Assembly (NCBI RefSeq): GCF_001510895.1
Contig: NZ_LPWA01000115.1
Location: 1-64,000 of the forward strand
DNA: 64,000 nucleotides
Source of the DNA: Mesorhizobium loti
Lineage (GTDB): Bacteria; Pseudomonadota; Alphaproteobacteria; Rhizobiales; Rhizobiaceae
Direction: 5' to 3'
The notes under the pieces were generated by a model, which made no database searches, was not told the origin of the DNA, and saw only the letters and a list, made by a program, of their open reading frames with translations. A program made the position numbers and the translations under genes. This document shows, piece after piece, positions 55,569 to 64,000 of this stretch (its first letter is position 1; every line of letters begins with the position of its first letter).

Positions 55569-57024
55569 ATGATCCGCCATTTGAAATCCCCCGACCTGTT
55601 TGGCGCGATCGACCGTGTGCCAGCACTTGGTGCGCCGGTCGGCGGGCGGACGTTCGAGGTCTTCAATCCCTCGACCGGCGAGCTCTTGGCGGAACTTCCC
55701 GATATGGGCGTCGAGGAGACGCGCGCGGCGATCGACAGGGCCTATGTCGCTCAGGCCGGATGGGCGGGGCTGACCGCCCGGGAGCGCAGCGAAATGCTAT
55801 GGCAATGGCATCAGCTGATCGTCACCCACACCGACGACCTCGCGGCGATCCTCACCGCGGAGATGGGCAAGCCGCTTGCTGAGGCCAAATCGGAAGTCTC
55901 TCACGCGGCCGCATACCTGCAATGGTACGCCGAGGAGGCCAATCGCATCTACGGCGAGACGATCTCGGCGCCGTCGACGGACCGCCGCATGCTGGTGATC
56001 AAGCAGCCCATCGGTGTCGTCGCACGATCACGCCATGGAACTTTCCCGCATCGATGGTGGCGCGCAAGATCTCGCCGGCGCTTGCGGCGGCTGCGCCATC
56101 GTGTTGAAGCCCGCCGAACAGACACCGCTTGTCGCCGGCGCCATGTTCGCGCTCGCTGCCGAGGCCGGCTTTCCGGACGGCGTCGTGAACCTGATCTACG
56201 CCTCGGATGGCGCCGCGGTGGGGCGTGAGCTCTGCCACAATCCCAAAGTGCGCAAGATCAGCTTTACCGGATCGACCGAGGTCGGGCGGCTGCTGATGCG
56301 CCAGTGTTCGGACCAGATCAAGAAGGTCAGCCTCGAGCTGGGCGGCAATGCGCCGTTCATCGTCTTCGATGATGCCGATATCGACGCCGCCGTGGATGGG
56401 GCGATCCAGGCGAAGTTCCGCAATGCCGGCCAGACCTGCGTTTCAGCGAACCGGCTTTATGTCCAGTCGGGCGTCCATGACGAGTTCGTCGACAAGGTCG
56501 TCGAACGGGTTCGCCAGCTTCAGGTCGGTGACGGTTTCGATCCAGGCGTCGCCATCGGCCCGCTGATCGACGGCCAGGCGCTCGCCAAGATCGAATCCCA
56601 CATCGCCGATGCCGTCGGGAAAGGCGGTGCGATCCGCTGCGGCGGAGGCCGGATTGGGAGAGACGGCAGCTTTTTCCAGCCGACGGTCCTTACCGACATC
56701 TCCAGCGCGATGGCGGTGGCGCAGGAGGAGACATTCGGGCCATTGGCTCCGGTCATCCGCTTTGAGGATGCGGATCAGGTCGTGCGTGAGGCCAACGACA
56801 CGATCTACGGCCTCGCCGCCTATTTTTATGCTTCCAACCTGAAGCGTGTCTGGCGCGTGGCGGAAGCCCTGGAATATGGCATGGTCGGTATCAACACCGG
56901 ACGCATGTCCTCGGAAGCCGCACCCTTCGGTGGGGTCAAGCAGTCCGGCATCGGGCGGGAGGGTTCCCGCCATGGCCTCGAGGATTACCTTGAGATGAAG
57001 TATCTGTGCATGGGCGGCATCTAA
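55569..57024 (+). CDS. NAD(P)-dependent aldehyde dehydrogenase (GabD-like), two frame breaks
   Basis: Restoring one G at 56024 and one at 56091 gives a normal ALDH of about 485 aa. Motifs: PIGVVA then ITPWNFPASMVARKISPAL, GCAIVLKPAEQTPL, SFTGSTEVGRLL, LELGGNAPFIVF (catalytic Glu region), NAGQTCVSANR (nucleophile Cys), EETFGPLAPV. Highest resemblance is to succinate-semialdehyde dehydrogenases. It lies just outside the island on the right and probably belongs to the original chromosome. Start could also be 55533. Confidence 0.88.
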
Positions 57025-57072
57025 TGCATGTCGCCCAGAAGTGTGCAGCGGTTCTGGGACAATGACATGCAT
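57024..57072. repeat. Rhizobial intergenic palindromic repeat (copy C)
   Basis: Outer arms ATGCATGTCG and GACATGCAT with inner CCCAGAAGTGTGCAGCGGTT and TTCTGGG. Same design as copies A and B; begins at the dehydrogenase stop. Confidence 0.75.
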
Positions 57073-57201
57073 CAAGACAAAGGCTTAAAGCGCATCGCCC
57101 GAATCCGTTTCATCGCGATGCGAAGGCATAAAGCGCCCGGGCCGCTGGTGAAGAACGACGTGCCTCGGAATTATCGCCCAAGCAGGTCTCCGCTCGCAGG
57201 C

Positions 57202-57972
57202 TCAGTTGCTGATATGCGACAACGCCAGGTCAGCCTCGTCCTGGGACTCCAGCAGGAGTTCCTCCGCCGACCGGAACATGTCCTCGAACGCCAGTTCATG
57301 CTCGAAGACGACGCCGCCGACACGGATGGCAAGCACGTCCTTGTCGCCTTTCGGCGCGAAATAAATCTGGCCGACAGCCTCTCGAACGCGTTCGCCGATC
57401 TCCTTGGCGTCCTGCTTCGTCGCGCCGGGGAGGAAAACGCCGAACATCGAGTTTCCGATGCGCCCGATCAGATCGTCCTTGCGCAACGAGGACCGGATAG
57501 CCGAAGCGATGAGCCGCAAGGCTTCGTCGCCCCATCCGAGGCCGAAGCGCAGATTGATCGATGCAAGATGCTCCGGGTGGATGACGAGAAAGGCGCCCGA
57601 GCGCGGGCCGGCCGGCCTCGCCGCCCGCCTGTCGACCATTGACGTGAACACCGCGCCGTTGAGGCATCCGGTCAGCCGGTCGTAGGTGCCGGACCTGGTG
57701 AGTTCCTGCCGGTAGCGGCGGAGCTCGACCTCTCTCCAGCCGAGCAGGGCAAAGAGCGGCAGCCCGATGACGATGGGCAGCAGCGTGGCGGTGACGACGC
57801 TGCGGCCGAACGGCGTCAAGGCGTCGCTGAGCAGGAGCAGATAGTTCAGGCCGAGCGACAGGCACAGGCAGCCGGCCGTGCCCAGCAAGGACAGCCAAAA
57901 GACATGCTTCCATGCTTTTGCCGGTGCGGTCTCGGTTTCTGTGCTCACTGGCCAATCTCCCGTTGGACGCAT
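57202..57972 (-). CDS. Membrane GGDEF-domain protein with degenerate active site
   Basis: 256 aa. Two transmembrane helices near 25-50 and 62-82 (VFWLSLLGTAGCLCLSLG; VVTATLLPIVIGLPLFALLG), then a GGDEF domain opening with YDRLTGCLN. The active-site loop reads GRIGNSMFGVF in place of GRxGGDEF, so two Gly/acidic residues needed for catalysis are lost. It is probably not a diguanylate cyclase and may bind GTP or act as a receptor. Monocistronic. Confidence 0.85.
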   Translation of the reverse strand: MRPTGDWPVSTETETAPAKAWKHVFWLSLLGTAGCLCLSLGLNYLLLLSDALTPFGRSVVTATLLPIVIGLPLFALLGWREVELRRYRQELTRSGTYDRLTGCLNGAVFTSMVDRRAARPAGPRSGAFLVIHPEHLASINLRFGLGWGDEALRLIASAIRSSLRKDDLIGRIGNSMFGVFLPGATKQDAKEIGERVREAVGQIYFAPKGDKDVLAIRVGGVVFEHELAFEDMFRSAEELLLESQDEADLALSHISN

Positions 57973-58175
57973 TGGCTTAAAGGCCTTGTGTTACGATTTC
58001 CGTTGCAGCGAAGCCTACAATTTGAAGGAAATCATCGTCTTTCTCCCGGGGGGCGGCGCTGGATGCGCATTCGCCGGCGGCTGCGTCTGGTTCTCGCTTC
58101 GATGATCCGATTCGGTCGCCAGAAACAGGTCAGCGTTTGGTAGGATCGCCGAACGGCTTTAACCATTCCGTTATT

Positions 58176-58224
58176 ACGCAATCCCGGACGGAAGGCGGTT
58201 ACCCACTTTCTCCTGGAATGCTCT
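58176..58224. repeat. Rhizobial intergenic palindromic repeat (copy D)
   Basis: Reads on the minus strand AGAGCATTCCAGG ... CCGTCCGGGATTGCGT. Matches copy E at 60775 with a few changes. Ends inside the last codons of the SNase-like gene. Confidence 0.7.
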
Positions 58225-58960
58225 ATTGCGGCGGGCCGAAGATGCCCATCTGGGCGCCCCTGGCCACGGATTCGGCCTTGCCGTAGACGCCCGAGGCCGA
58301 CGCCATGGCCCAGCCATTGGCAACCAGCCAGGCGCCGACATCCTGTTTGCCGAGCGCGCAGGGCGCGGCGATGGCGAAACGGTCGCCATCGGGCGGCAGG
58401 ACACATTTGAGCGCCCGGCCGCGTAGCCAGGCGTTGAAGGCGGCGCGGGCGCGCTGCCCGCAGGGCCAGACGGCATCGCCGAACGCGCAGGTCCTGTCGG
58501 GGGCGATATCGACGGTCCCGCTGATGACCACCTTTCGTCCCATGGCTTCGAAGGCCGCCGACGAGGTGGCGACCGGGCGATAAAGCAGCGTCTCGCGCCA
58601 GTCCTGCGGCATCGGCGTCTTCGGCGGCGGGGCGAGGCCAAGCTCGCCGAGCGGGGGGCGGGGCTCGATGCGCTCTATGCCCGACGCCTCGAGCGGCGGC
58701 GGCGCGATGAGATCCTCGGCTACCCTGCGCGCCGGCTGGCCGGGCCGCGTGTCATGAGTGGGAACGGGAGGGGCGGGCCGCGCTTCGCTTATCTCCTGGG
58801 CCGGCGGATATGAGGGAGGCTCGCTCGCCAGCCGGTGCCTGGACCCGGCGATCAGCAGCGCGCCGGCGACCAGCCCGAGGCTGCCCAGCGTCGTGGCAAG
58901 CCGGCCGGTCGATTTCACCTCGCCCACAAGCGCGCCTCGTCGTTTCACCGGATCATACAT
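58223..58960 (-). CDS. Membrane-anchored SNase-like (thermonuclease-fold) protein
   Basis: About 245 aa from the ATG at 58958-58960 (MYDPVKRRGALVGE); an upstream ATG at 58990 is also possible. A hydrophobic segment (LGSLGLVAGALLIAGS) anchors it, then a Pro-rich linker of about 70 residues. The C-terminal domain has VISGTVDIAPDRTC, CGQRARAAFNAWLRG and GAWLVANGWAMAS, the pattern of rhizobial SNase-like exported domains. Catalytic Arg/Glu residues of true nuclease are not clearly conserved, so activity is doubtful. Confidence 0.75.
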   Translation of the reverse strand: MYDPVKRRGALVGEVKSTGRLATTLGSLGLVAGALLIAGSRHRLASEPPSYPPAQEISEARPAPPVPTHDTRPGQPARRVAEDLIAPPPLEASGIERIEPRPPLGELGLAPPPKTPMPQDWRETLLYRPVATSSAAFEAMGRKVVISGTVDIAPDRTCAFGDAVWPCGQRARAAFNAWLRGRALKCVLPPDGDRFAIAAPCALGKQDVGAWLVANGWAMASASGVYGKAESVARGAQMGIFGPPQ

Positions 58961-59056
58961 TAGGCGCTGGCGACATTGCTTGAAAAGCAAGGCGTTGCGT
59001 TAAGTCTCGCGCAACCAATGCGGCCTACACTCGGCATCGGACGTCGAGAGGACGAC

Positions 59057-59593
59057 ATGACGCGCAAGCCGATACTCTTCTTTGCCTTTCCGGCCCTCGT
59101 GCTGTTCCTGCTGGCGGCGGAGCGGACGGCGACATTCCTTCTCGGAACCTATTCGGCAAGCCCTGCCATGTGGCGAATCTGGCTCGAACTGCGGCCCTTC
59201 TCGACGATGTTCTGGCAGCAGGTGGATTTCTACCTCGGCGGCTCGATGAGCCTTGACGCCGCCATCATCCTCGCCGCCTCGGCCGCCTGCTGGATGGCCT
59301 GCCAGGCGAAGAGATCCGCCGGCTTCTTCCTCGCCAACCACGCCGCGCTGCTGTTCGCCGGACTGATGATCGCGGTCGGCAGCCATTCGGAAACGGCAAG
59401 CACGATTGCCACCTTCACCGCGCCGCGCGGCTTCCAGTTCTCGCTGGCGATCGACTTCAGCTGGAAGAACAGCCTGGTGCTGTGCCTAGGCCTCGCGGCC
59501 TGCGCCTATTGCCATGTCGCCTTTCTGCGCGAGGCGAAACTGCGCGCCGAAGCCCGCTCGGTCCGCATCCTGGCGCTGCAGCGCGATCTTTAA
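59057..59593 (+). CDS. Small integral membrane protein, rhizobial hypothetical
   Basis: 178 aa from the ATG at 59057 (MTRKPILFFAFPALVLF) with GAGAGGAC upstream. Four hydrophobic helices are visible (residues 6-24, 62-84, 92-112, 136-156), and the C-terminus is charged (REAKLRAEARSVRIL). No family name known to me. Divergent from the SNase-like gene. Confidence 0.65.
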   Translation: MTRKPILFFAFPALVLFLLAAERTATFLLGTYSASPAMWRIWLELRPFSTMFWQQVDFYLGGSMSLDAAIILAASAACWMACQAKRSAGFFLANHAALLFAGLMIAVGSHSETASTIATFTAPRGFQFSLAIDFSWKNSLVLCLGLAACAYCHVAFLREAKLRAEARSVRILALQRDL

Positions 59594-59645
59594 ATAAGCC
59601 GTCGGCTTCTGATCGAAACACCTTCCATTATCGCCCGGTGCCGCG

Positions 59646-60206
59646 TCAGTTGATCTTCTTGTAATAGACCTTGCCGTCGGCTTGCTGGATGCGCTGATAG
59701 GACGGATTGGGTCCAAGCGGCGCGACCTTCCGCTTGAACGTAGGCGAGCCGTCGACGGAGTCCGGCTCGGCGGGATTTTCAACTGCCGACGCCTCCGCCA
59801 CGGTCGTGCCAGCGAAACCGGGCTCGGGCGCGCGAGGCATCTCGGCCTCGGCGGCAGCGGGCTGCCCCTGCTCCAGCCGGGCGATATTGCCGTTGATCTG
59901 GCCGAAGCTTGCCTGCAACTGGCGATCCAGCGTTTCGAACCGGCTCTGGAAGCCGTTGTTGACCGTGTCGATGCGGGCGCCGATCCGCTGCTCGAACTGG
60001 CCGAGCTGGTCCAGCCGTGCCTCCATTGCCCGAAGGTCGTTGACGCCGCGATAGAGATAGATGGCGGCCGTCACGTTGACGAAGGTGACGAGCGCAGCAC
60101 CCACCATGACGGCGCCGATGGTTCTCGCCCGGTTCGGCCTGCCCGGCGCCTTTTCCTGTTCGCCAAGCTCGATTGCCGGAACGTCCGGCACGCTGATCAT
60201 CGTCAT
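59646..60206 (-). CDS. Membrane-anchored coiled-coil protein
   Basis: 186 aa. Cytosolic N-terminus, one helix near 30-52 (TIGAVMVGAALVTFVNVTAA), then a coiled coil (LRAMEARLDQLGQFEQRIGA) and an Ala/Pro/Glu-rich tail ending QQADGKVYYKKIN. Its start overlaps the stop of the L,D-transpeptidase gene (ATGA), so the two are coupled; a role in the cell envelope is inferred from that. Confidence 0.65.
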   Translation of the reverse strand: MTMISVPDVPAIELGEQEKAPGRPNRARTIGAVMVGAALVTFVNVTAAIYLYRGVNDLRAMEARLDQLGQFEQRIGARIDTVNNGFQSRFETLDRQLQASFGQINGNIARLEQGQPAAAEAEMPRAPEPGFAGTTVAEASAVENPAEPDSVDGSPTFKRKVAPLGPNPSYQRIQQADGKVYYKKIN

Positions 60207-60766
60207 TCAACCACCACCTTTGCGCCCACCGCGACGCGCTTGAAGAGATCGATCACATCTGTGTTCGTCAGTCTGAAGCAACCGGACGTGCCGTCGAAAC
60301 CGACACCTTTGGGATCGTTGGTGCCATGGATGCGATAGAGCGTGTCGCGGCCGTCGCGCGACAGATAAAGCGCCCTGGCGCCGAGCGGATTGTAGGGGCC
60401 GGCGGGCACCATCGCCGGCAGTTCCGGCTGGCGGGCGCGCATCTCCTTTGGCGGGCGCCACTCCGGCCATTCGGTCTTGGCCGCTATCCTGACCGTGCCG
60501 GTCCAGCCGAAGCCGTCGCGGCCGACGCTGATCTGGTAGCGCAGCGCCTGGCCCTGGCCGGTGACCAGATAGAGCGCCTTCTCTAGTCTGCGGATGATGA
60601 TCGTTCCCGGCTGCTCGCCGGTCGGGAAGGCGACCGCCTTGCGCAGGCTGGGGCCCATGGCGGGAAGCGGCGGCAGGCTCGATCCGGCTGCGGCGAGATC
60701 GCAGGTCGACGCCAGCGCGATGCCGATCAGGCAGGCGCCGGCAAGGTGCGTCGCGATCCGGCGCAT
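60203..60766 (-). CDS. L,D-transpeptidase (YkuD/ErfK family)
   Basis: 187 aa from the ATG at 60764-60766 (MRRIATHLAGACLIG), a signal peptide start; the frame open to 60835 passes through a repeat. Catalytic motif RIHGTNDPKGVGFDGTSGCFRLTN, cited in part, keeps His, Gly, Ser, Gly, Cys and Arg (HGxx...SxGCxR form with T-S-G-C). It crosslinks peptidoglycan by 3-3 bonds or anchors proteins. The PAMVPAGPYNPLGARALYL segment is typical. Confidence 0.93.
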   Translation of the reverse strand: MRRIATHLAGACLIGIALASTCDLAAAGSSLPPLPAMGPSLRKAVAFPTGEQPGTIIIRRLEKALYLVTGQGQALRYQISVGRDGFGWTGTVRIAAKTEWPEWRPPKEMRARQPELPAMVPAGPYNPLGARALYLSRDGRDTLYRIHGTNDPKGVGFDGTSGCFRLTNTDVIDLFKRVAVGAKVVVE

Positions 60767-60774
60767 TTGCTTTG

Positions 60775-60824
60775 ACGCAATTCCGGACGGAAAACCGCTG
60801 CGCACTTTTCCTGGAATTGCTCTA
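60775..60824. repeat. Rhizobial intergenic palindromic repeat (copy E)
   Basis: Minus-strand reading AGAGCAATTCCAGG, AAAAGTGCGCAGCGGTTTTC, CCGTCCGGAATTGCGT. Arms AGCAATTCC and GGAATTGC. Ends overlap the stop of the cpaE-like gene. Confidence 0.8.
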
Positions 60825-61984
60825 GCGCTGGGCATTGTCCAGCCGCTCCTTGAACATGCGCTTCAGGTCCTTGTTGAAGCGGGCCCGCCCGTCCACCTCG
60901 GAAGGCAGGATGGCGCGGTTCAGCGCATCGGCCAGCAGCGCGTTGTCGAGCGCCAGCGACTTGATGTGCGGCGCCTTGAAGATCTTCTCCAGCTCGCTGC
61001 GCGAGAAGTGGTTGCCGAACCATTTGCGCTTGTGCTTGTTGGCGACCAGCGTGATCGAGACGGCGTTGCCGCGCAATTCGCGGATCTTCTTGTAGAGTCG
61101 CTTGCCTTGCCTGAGCGACGCGACGTTGAGCTCGAAGACGATGAAGATCTCGTCGCTCGTCTGCAGCACCGAATTGTGCCACGCGTCTCGATGTTGGGCA
61201 GGTCGATGACGATGTCGTCGAAGCGGTAGGCGACGAGGTCGAGCAGCCGGAAGACGAAATCGGCGCCCTGCGGCTCGAACGGCAATTGCGGCCGCTCGAA
61301 GGAATAGAGCGTGAGGCCGGAAGGCCGCGACAGCTTGATGACGTCCATCAACTCGACATCGAGCCGGTCCGGCTGGCCGATGATGCCGGCGAGGTCGAAC
61401 TGGTTGAACTGGTTGAGATAGGCGCCGCAATTGGCGCTCTGGAAGTCGAGGTCGACGAGGCAGGTCGAGGCCGCCCGCTCGGCCGACTTCGAGGCCAGAT
61501 GCTCCGCCGCCGAGATCGCCAGCGTGGTGGCGCCGGCGCCGCCGCTGGCGGCGATGAAGGTGACGATGCGGCTCTTGGTGCCCTGGTTGCCGGTGTCGTG
61601 GAAGGTGACGGCATTGAGCAGCTCCTTGGCATCGAGCGGCTTGTGCAGCCAGTCCGATGCGTTCATGCGCACCAGCACGCGCGTCTGCTCGGAGGAGAGT
61701 TCGCCCGAGACGGCGATCAGCGGCACCGAGGCCCACTTCGAGCGCGCCTCGACGATCGCGCTGTCGCCGAGCAGCTCGCCGCTGCCGAGATCGAGGATGA
61801 TGATGCCCGGCCGCGCATCGACAGGCGACCCCTTCAGGAACTCGACCGCTTCGGAAACCTTGACGTCATAGATCGCCAGGGCATCGAGCCGCGTCGTCAC
61901 GTCGTGCCTGAAACTCGCATCGGACGAAAACAGCGCGACCTGCTTTCGTTTTGTCGGCAAAACCCTGGTGTCGATGGCGTTCAT
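60822..61984 (-). CDS. CpaE/TadZ-like pilus assembly ATPase, one frame break
   Basis: Restoring one C near 61183 (giving IETPWHNSVLQTSDEI) joins the two frames into about 388 aa. N-terminal receiver-like domain (VALFSSDASFRHDVTTRL, ARPGIIILDLGSG). C-terminal MinD/ParA-like domain has FIAASGGAGATTLAISAAEH, a deviant Walker A with Gly-Ala in place of the usual Lys, then STCLVDLDFQSANCGAYL. CpaE/TadZ places the Flp pilus at the cell pole. It overlaps the TadE gene by 4 bp. Confidence 0.86.
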
Positions 61985-62625
61985 GGCGAGGTACTCTTTA
62001 AATCTTCACCCGTTACAGTACTCAGCATGGAAGGCATGGTCATGTTGCCGAACCCGAGCAACCCACCGAGGAAGAAGAACTGGAAGTTAATGTTCTGCAG
62101 GCTGACGGTGATGGTCGGCACCGGGCCGCCCAAACGTGTCTGGTAGCCGAGGCCGGTGGCGGTGTAGGTCACGACGACGTTTCTACGCCGCAAGCCCGGG
62201 AAGAAGTGGCACATGCCCGGTCGCTGATTGGCGCCCAAGGCAGGGCAGGCGTCGTTGCTAGTGTTCGCGGTGTCGCCGCGAAAAATGCGGCTGAAGGCGG
62301 CGGCGCTGAAGTTGCCGCTGTTGCTGCACGAACCAGTGCCTGCATTGTTATAGGTGCATACAAACGGACCGTAGGCCCCGGCGACCACTGGCGCGCCAGG
62401 GCTGGAGGTCGGTGCGGCGGTTGCCAGAGCGCCGGCAACCGGGTCCGAGATCGATGCGAGTCGCGCTCCGATCTCCACGGCCTTGGTGGCGGCGTTCCAC
62501 TGGTAGAAGGCATAGCCGAAATCGACGAAGCCGAGGGTGAGCGAAAGCAGCAACGTCATGGCGATGGCCATTTCGACCATCGTTGCTCCGTCCTCCGATC
62601 TTGCGAACCGCTTCAGCATCATCAA
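61981..62625 (-). CDS. TadE-family pseudopilin
   Basis: 214 aa. RFARSEDGATMVEMAIAMTLLLSL, cited in part, is the TadE processing site with Glu at +5 and a hydrophobic stretch. The rest is beta-rich with Cys pairs (PFVCTYNNAG; CPALGANQ). It overlaps both neighbours by 4 bp (ATGA), so it is part of the tad operon. Pseudopilin role in Flp pilus assembly. Confidence 0.86.
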   Translation of the reverse strand: MMMLKRFARSEDGATMVEMAIAMTLLLSLTLGFVDFGYAFYQWNAATKAVEIGARLASISDPVAGALATAAPTSSPGAPVVAGAYGPFVCTYNNAGTGSCSNSGNFSAAAFSRIFRGDTANTSNDACPALGANQRPGMCHFFPGLRRRNVVVTYTATGLGYQTRLGGPVPTITVSLQNINFQFFFLGGLLGFGNMTMPSMLSTVTGEDLKSTSP

Positions 62626-63164
62626 AACCGGATCAACCGCTCCTGATGGCTGGCGTTAAGCGTGATCGGCCCGAGGTTGAGCAGTGACAGCAGGCCGACG
62701 CCGCTATAGGCGAGGGTGCCCGATGCCGTTACGATGCAGACCTGCGAGGTTGTAGACAGATAGAGCACGGTACCGGTGGTGGGATCGACCGCGTTTTTGC
62801 AGGTGGTCGGATCGGCGATGGTGACCGTTACGTTGGCTGTCTGCCAGCCGAAGACGCGTGCGGGTGGGGTCCCCGTCACATTGCCGAACACGGCAATATT
62901 CGTGGCAATCTTGGCGCAATCAATCGCAGCGAGCCCGGCATTAGTGTAGAGCTGGCTATTGCAGCGCGCGGCGAAACGCGCCCCATCGCTGAGGCCAGCC
63001 TCCATCAAAAGCTTGTCATGGATGAGGTTGCCGAACTCGAGCACACCTGCCGAGATGAGGAACATCAGCGGCGCGACGACCGCCAGCTCGACCAGCACCG
63101 TGCCGCGCTCGTCACGGTGGAAACGGTTGAGGGTGCGTGACAACAAGCTCGCCATCGCCGTCAC
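62622..63164 (-). CDS. TadE/TadG-like pilus protein
   Basis: 180 aa. HRDERGTVLVELAVVAPLMFL is the TadE-like N-terminal motif (Glu after G-T-V-L-V). Extracytoplasmic part carries several Cys (AARCNSQLY, AIDCAKI, CKNAVDP, VCIVTA). Overlaps the adjacent genes by 4 bp. Second pseudopilin-like gene of the cluster. Confidence 0.86.
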   Translation of the reverse strand: MTAMASLLSRTLNRFHRDERGTVLVELAVVAPLMFLISAGVLEFGNLIHDKLLMEAGLSDGARFAARCNSQLYTNAGLAAIDCAKIATNIAVFGNVTGTPPARVFGWQTANVTVTIADPTTCKNAVDPTTGTVLYLSTTSQVCIVTASGTLAYSGVGLLSLLNLGPITLNASHQERLIRF

Positions 63165-64000
63165 CGGTAGAGCTGCGATTCATCGCGCAGGAAACTGTCG
63201 AGCGTTCCAGCGCCACCCCGTCCAGTGATATCGACGAGTTCCACGAACACAGACCCACCCGCATTGGCGCCCGGAACGGGCTCCGTCAGGAAGAAGCTGG
63301 CAAAGGCCTCGACGGGTAGGTTGGTGCTATTGCCGTTTAGATTGTTACCGGCGGCTTGCAGCGCATTACAGTCAAGGATCGCGCCGTAGATCAGCCTGCG
63401 ATCGACTGAAGTAACCGGTGGTTGGCAGGCGCTCGGCGACGTTCCCACCTCACCGCCAGGCGACGTTACACCGACCATCGACTGCGCGAGCGATGGTGGC
63501 GTGGACGGGAGCGTGCCGTTCGCCAGAGCCTCGCGTTCGTATTTATAGACTTCGTAGCGCGTTGGCGTGGAATTGTTCCATGAACTGGGGTACGCCGCGC
63601 CGGCGCCATAATTGGTTTGCCAATACTTCCCGGCCCCAAGCAACTGATAGTTTCCAGCCCCCATGCGTCCGCCCATATACGGGGTAGTAAGGTCCCTAGG
63701 CAGCGCCTTGGTGCCGGGTGCGTTAAACGTCAGTTGGTTGTACGAAGGGCACTGACTGGCATTCCCATTAGACTTTATTGCGCCCTTGCGTACATTTTCG
63801 GCCGGTCCATACTCTGGGCTGTTGAAAGCATTGCCGCTAGCCTTGATACCGAAACGAACGTTGAATGCGTCCTGAACGGGGCCAGTATTCTGGCCGGTCT
63901 TAGTACTCACGCCTTGTGCCGAGTAGCAGCCGATCGGCTTTGAAGTGGCGATCGTTTGAGCCAGTGCCTGCGCGCCATTGCCGACGCCGTCTGGTGGCTG
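63161..64000 (-). CDS. TadG-like pilus protein, N-terminus cut by window edge
   Basis: The frame is open to the right edge, at least 279 residues. Extracellular-type sequence, Gly/Asn/Ser-rich, with Cys in QCPSYNQL, SACQPPV and ILDCNAL. The C-terminus VDRRLIYGAILDCNAL then FLTEPVPGANAGGSVFVELVD is typical of the end of TadG proteins, whose von Willebrand-type and TadE-like regions would lie to the right. Overlaps the next gene by 4 bp. Confidence 0.82.
   Translation of the reverse strand, partial: QPPDGVGNGAQALAQTIATSKPIGCYSAQGVSTKTGQNTGPVQDAFNVRFGIKASGNAFNSPEYGPAENVRKGAIKSNGNASQCPSYNQLTFNAPGTKALPRDLTTPYMGGRMGAGNYQLLGAGKYWQTNYGAGAAYPSSWNNSTPTRYEVYKYEREALANGTLPSTPPSLAQSMVGVTSPGGEVGTSPSACQPPVTSVDRRLIYGAILDCNALQAAGNNLNGNSTNLPVEAFASFFLTEPVPGANAGGSVFVELVDITGRGGAGTLDSFLRDESQLYR

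Noticed and set aside
57028..57642. 204-codon rightward frame after the dehydrogenase
   Set aside because: Runs through a palindromic repeat and antisense over the GGDEF gene.

Overview
The window looks like chromosome of a Mesorhizobium-type alphaproteobacterium (Hyphomicrobiales). The evidence is high GC, the rhizobial gene order murA / DUF2948 / hisD / UPF0262 / low-molecular-weight phosphatase / infA / maf / yacG / tRNA-Phe, a tad (Flp pilus) cluster, and several intergenic palindromic repeats of a kind I associate with Mesorhizobium. I recognised the genus from memory; no search was possible.

Layout. 1-3 kb: core genes (Gln/Lys-rich exported protein, YcgN-type protein, small exported protein, SIMPL/DUF541 protein) with two repeat clusters. 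3.05-8.5 kb: a small integrated segment between a CAU-anticodon tRNA (probably Ile2) and tRNA-Phe. It has a tyrosine integrase beside each tRNA, an excisionase-like gene, an XRE regulator and a hipBA toxin-antitoxin operon with two visible operators. 8.7-14.4 kb: the conserved housekeeping cluster yacG-maf-infA-phosphatase-UPF0262-hisD-DUF2948-murA. 14.6-55.4 kb: a composite genomic island in tRNA-Thr(GGU). The last 30 bp of the tRNA region (14648-14677) recur exactly at 55370-55399. A third, partly matching att-like site at 47332-47390 has the same arm sequences at the same spacing as the right end. This divides the island into a left element of about 32.7 kb (integrase plus defence genes) and a right element of about 8 kb (sugar-type ABC transporter plus catabolic genes, no integrase). 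55.5-64 kb: core chromosome again, with an aldehyde dehydrogenase, a degenerate GGDEF protein, an SNase-like protein, an L,D-transpeptidase and a tad pilus segment running off the right edge.

The left element is a defence island. Rightward it carries an integrase, a NYN-LOTUS protein, and an overlapping trio: a 1728-aa DEAD/DEAH helicase with a DUF1998 C-terminus, a SNF2 helicase and an Eco57I-like adenine methylase. This trio resembles class 1 DISARM (DrmA and DrmB as one chain, then DrmD and DrmMI), though the first gene could also be called DruE-like. Next come an uncharacterised pair and a tightly overlapping HD / Panacea (DUF4065) / HNH operon that looks like an undescribed toxin-antitoxin or defence module. 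Leftward is a complete type I Zorya operon, zorA-zorB-zorC-zorD, with an uncharacterised gene after zorD and a possible DNA-glycosylase-like gene before zorA.

About eleven places, in island and core genes alike, show a one-base frame loss. Nearly all can be explained by one missing G or C next to a G/C run, and each is repaired by adding one base. They look more like sequencing or assembly deletions than gene decay, so I annotate the affected genes (SNF2 helicase, zorD, glycosylase-like gene, sugar-binding protein, aldehyde dehydrogenase, cpaE-like gene) across the breaks.
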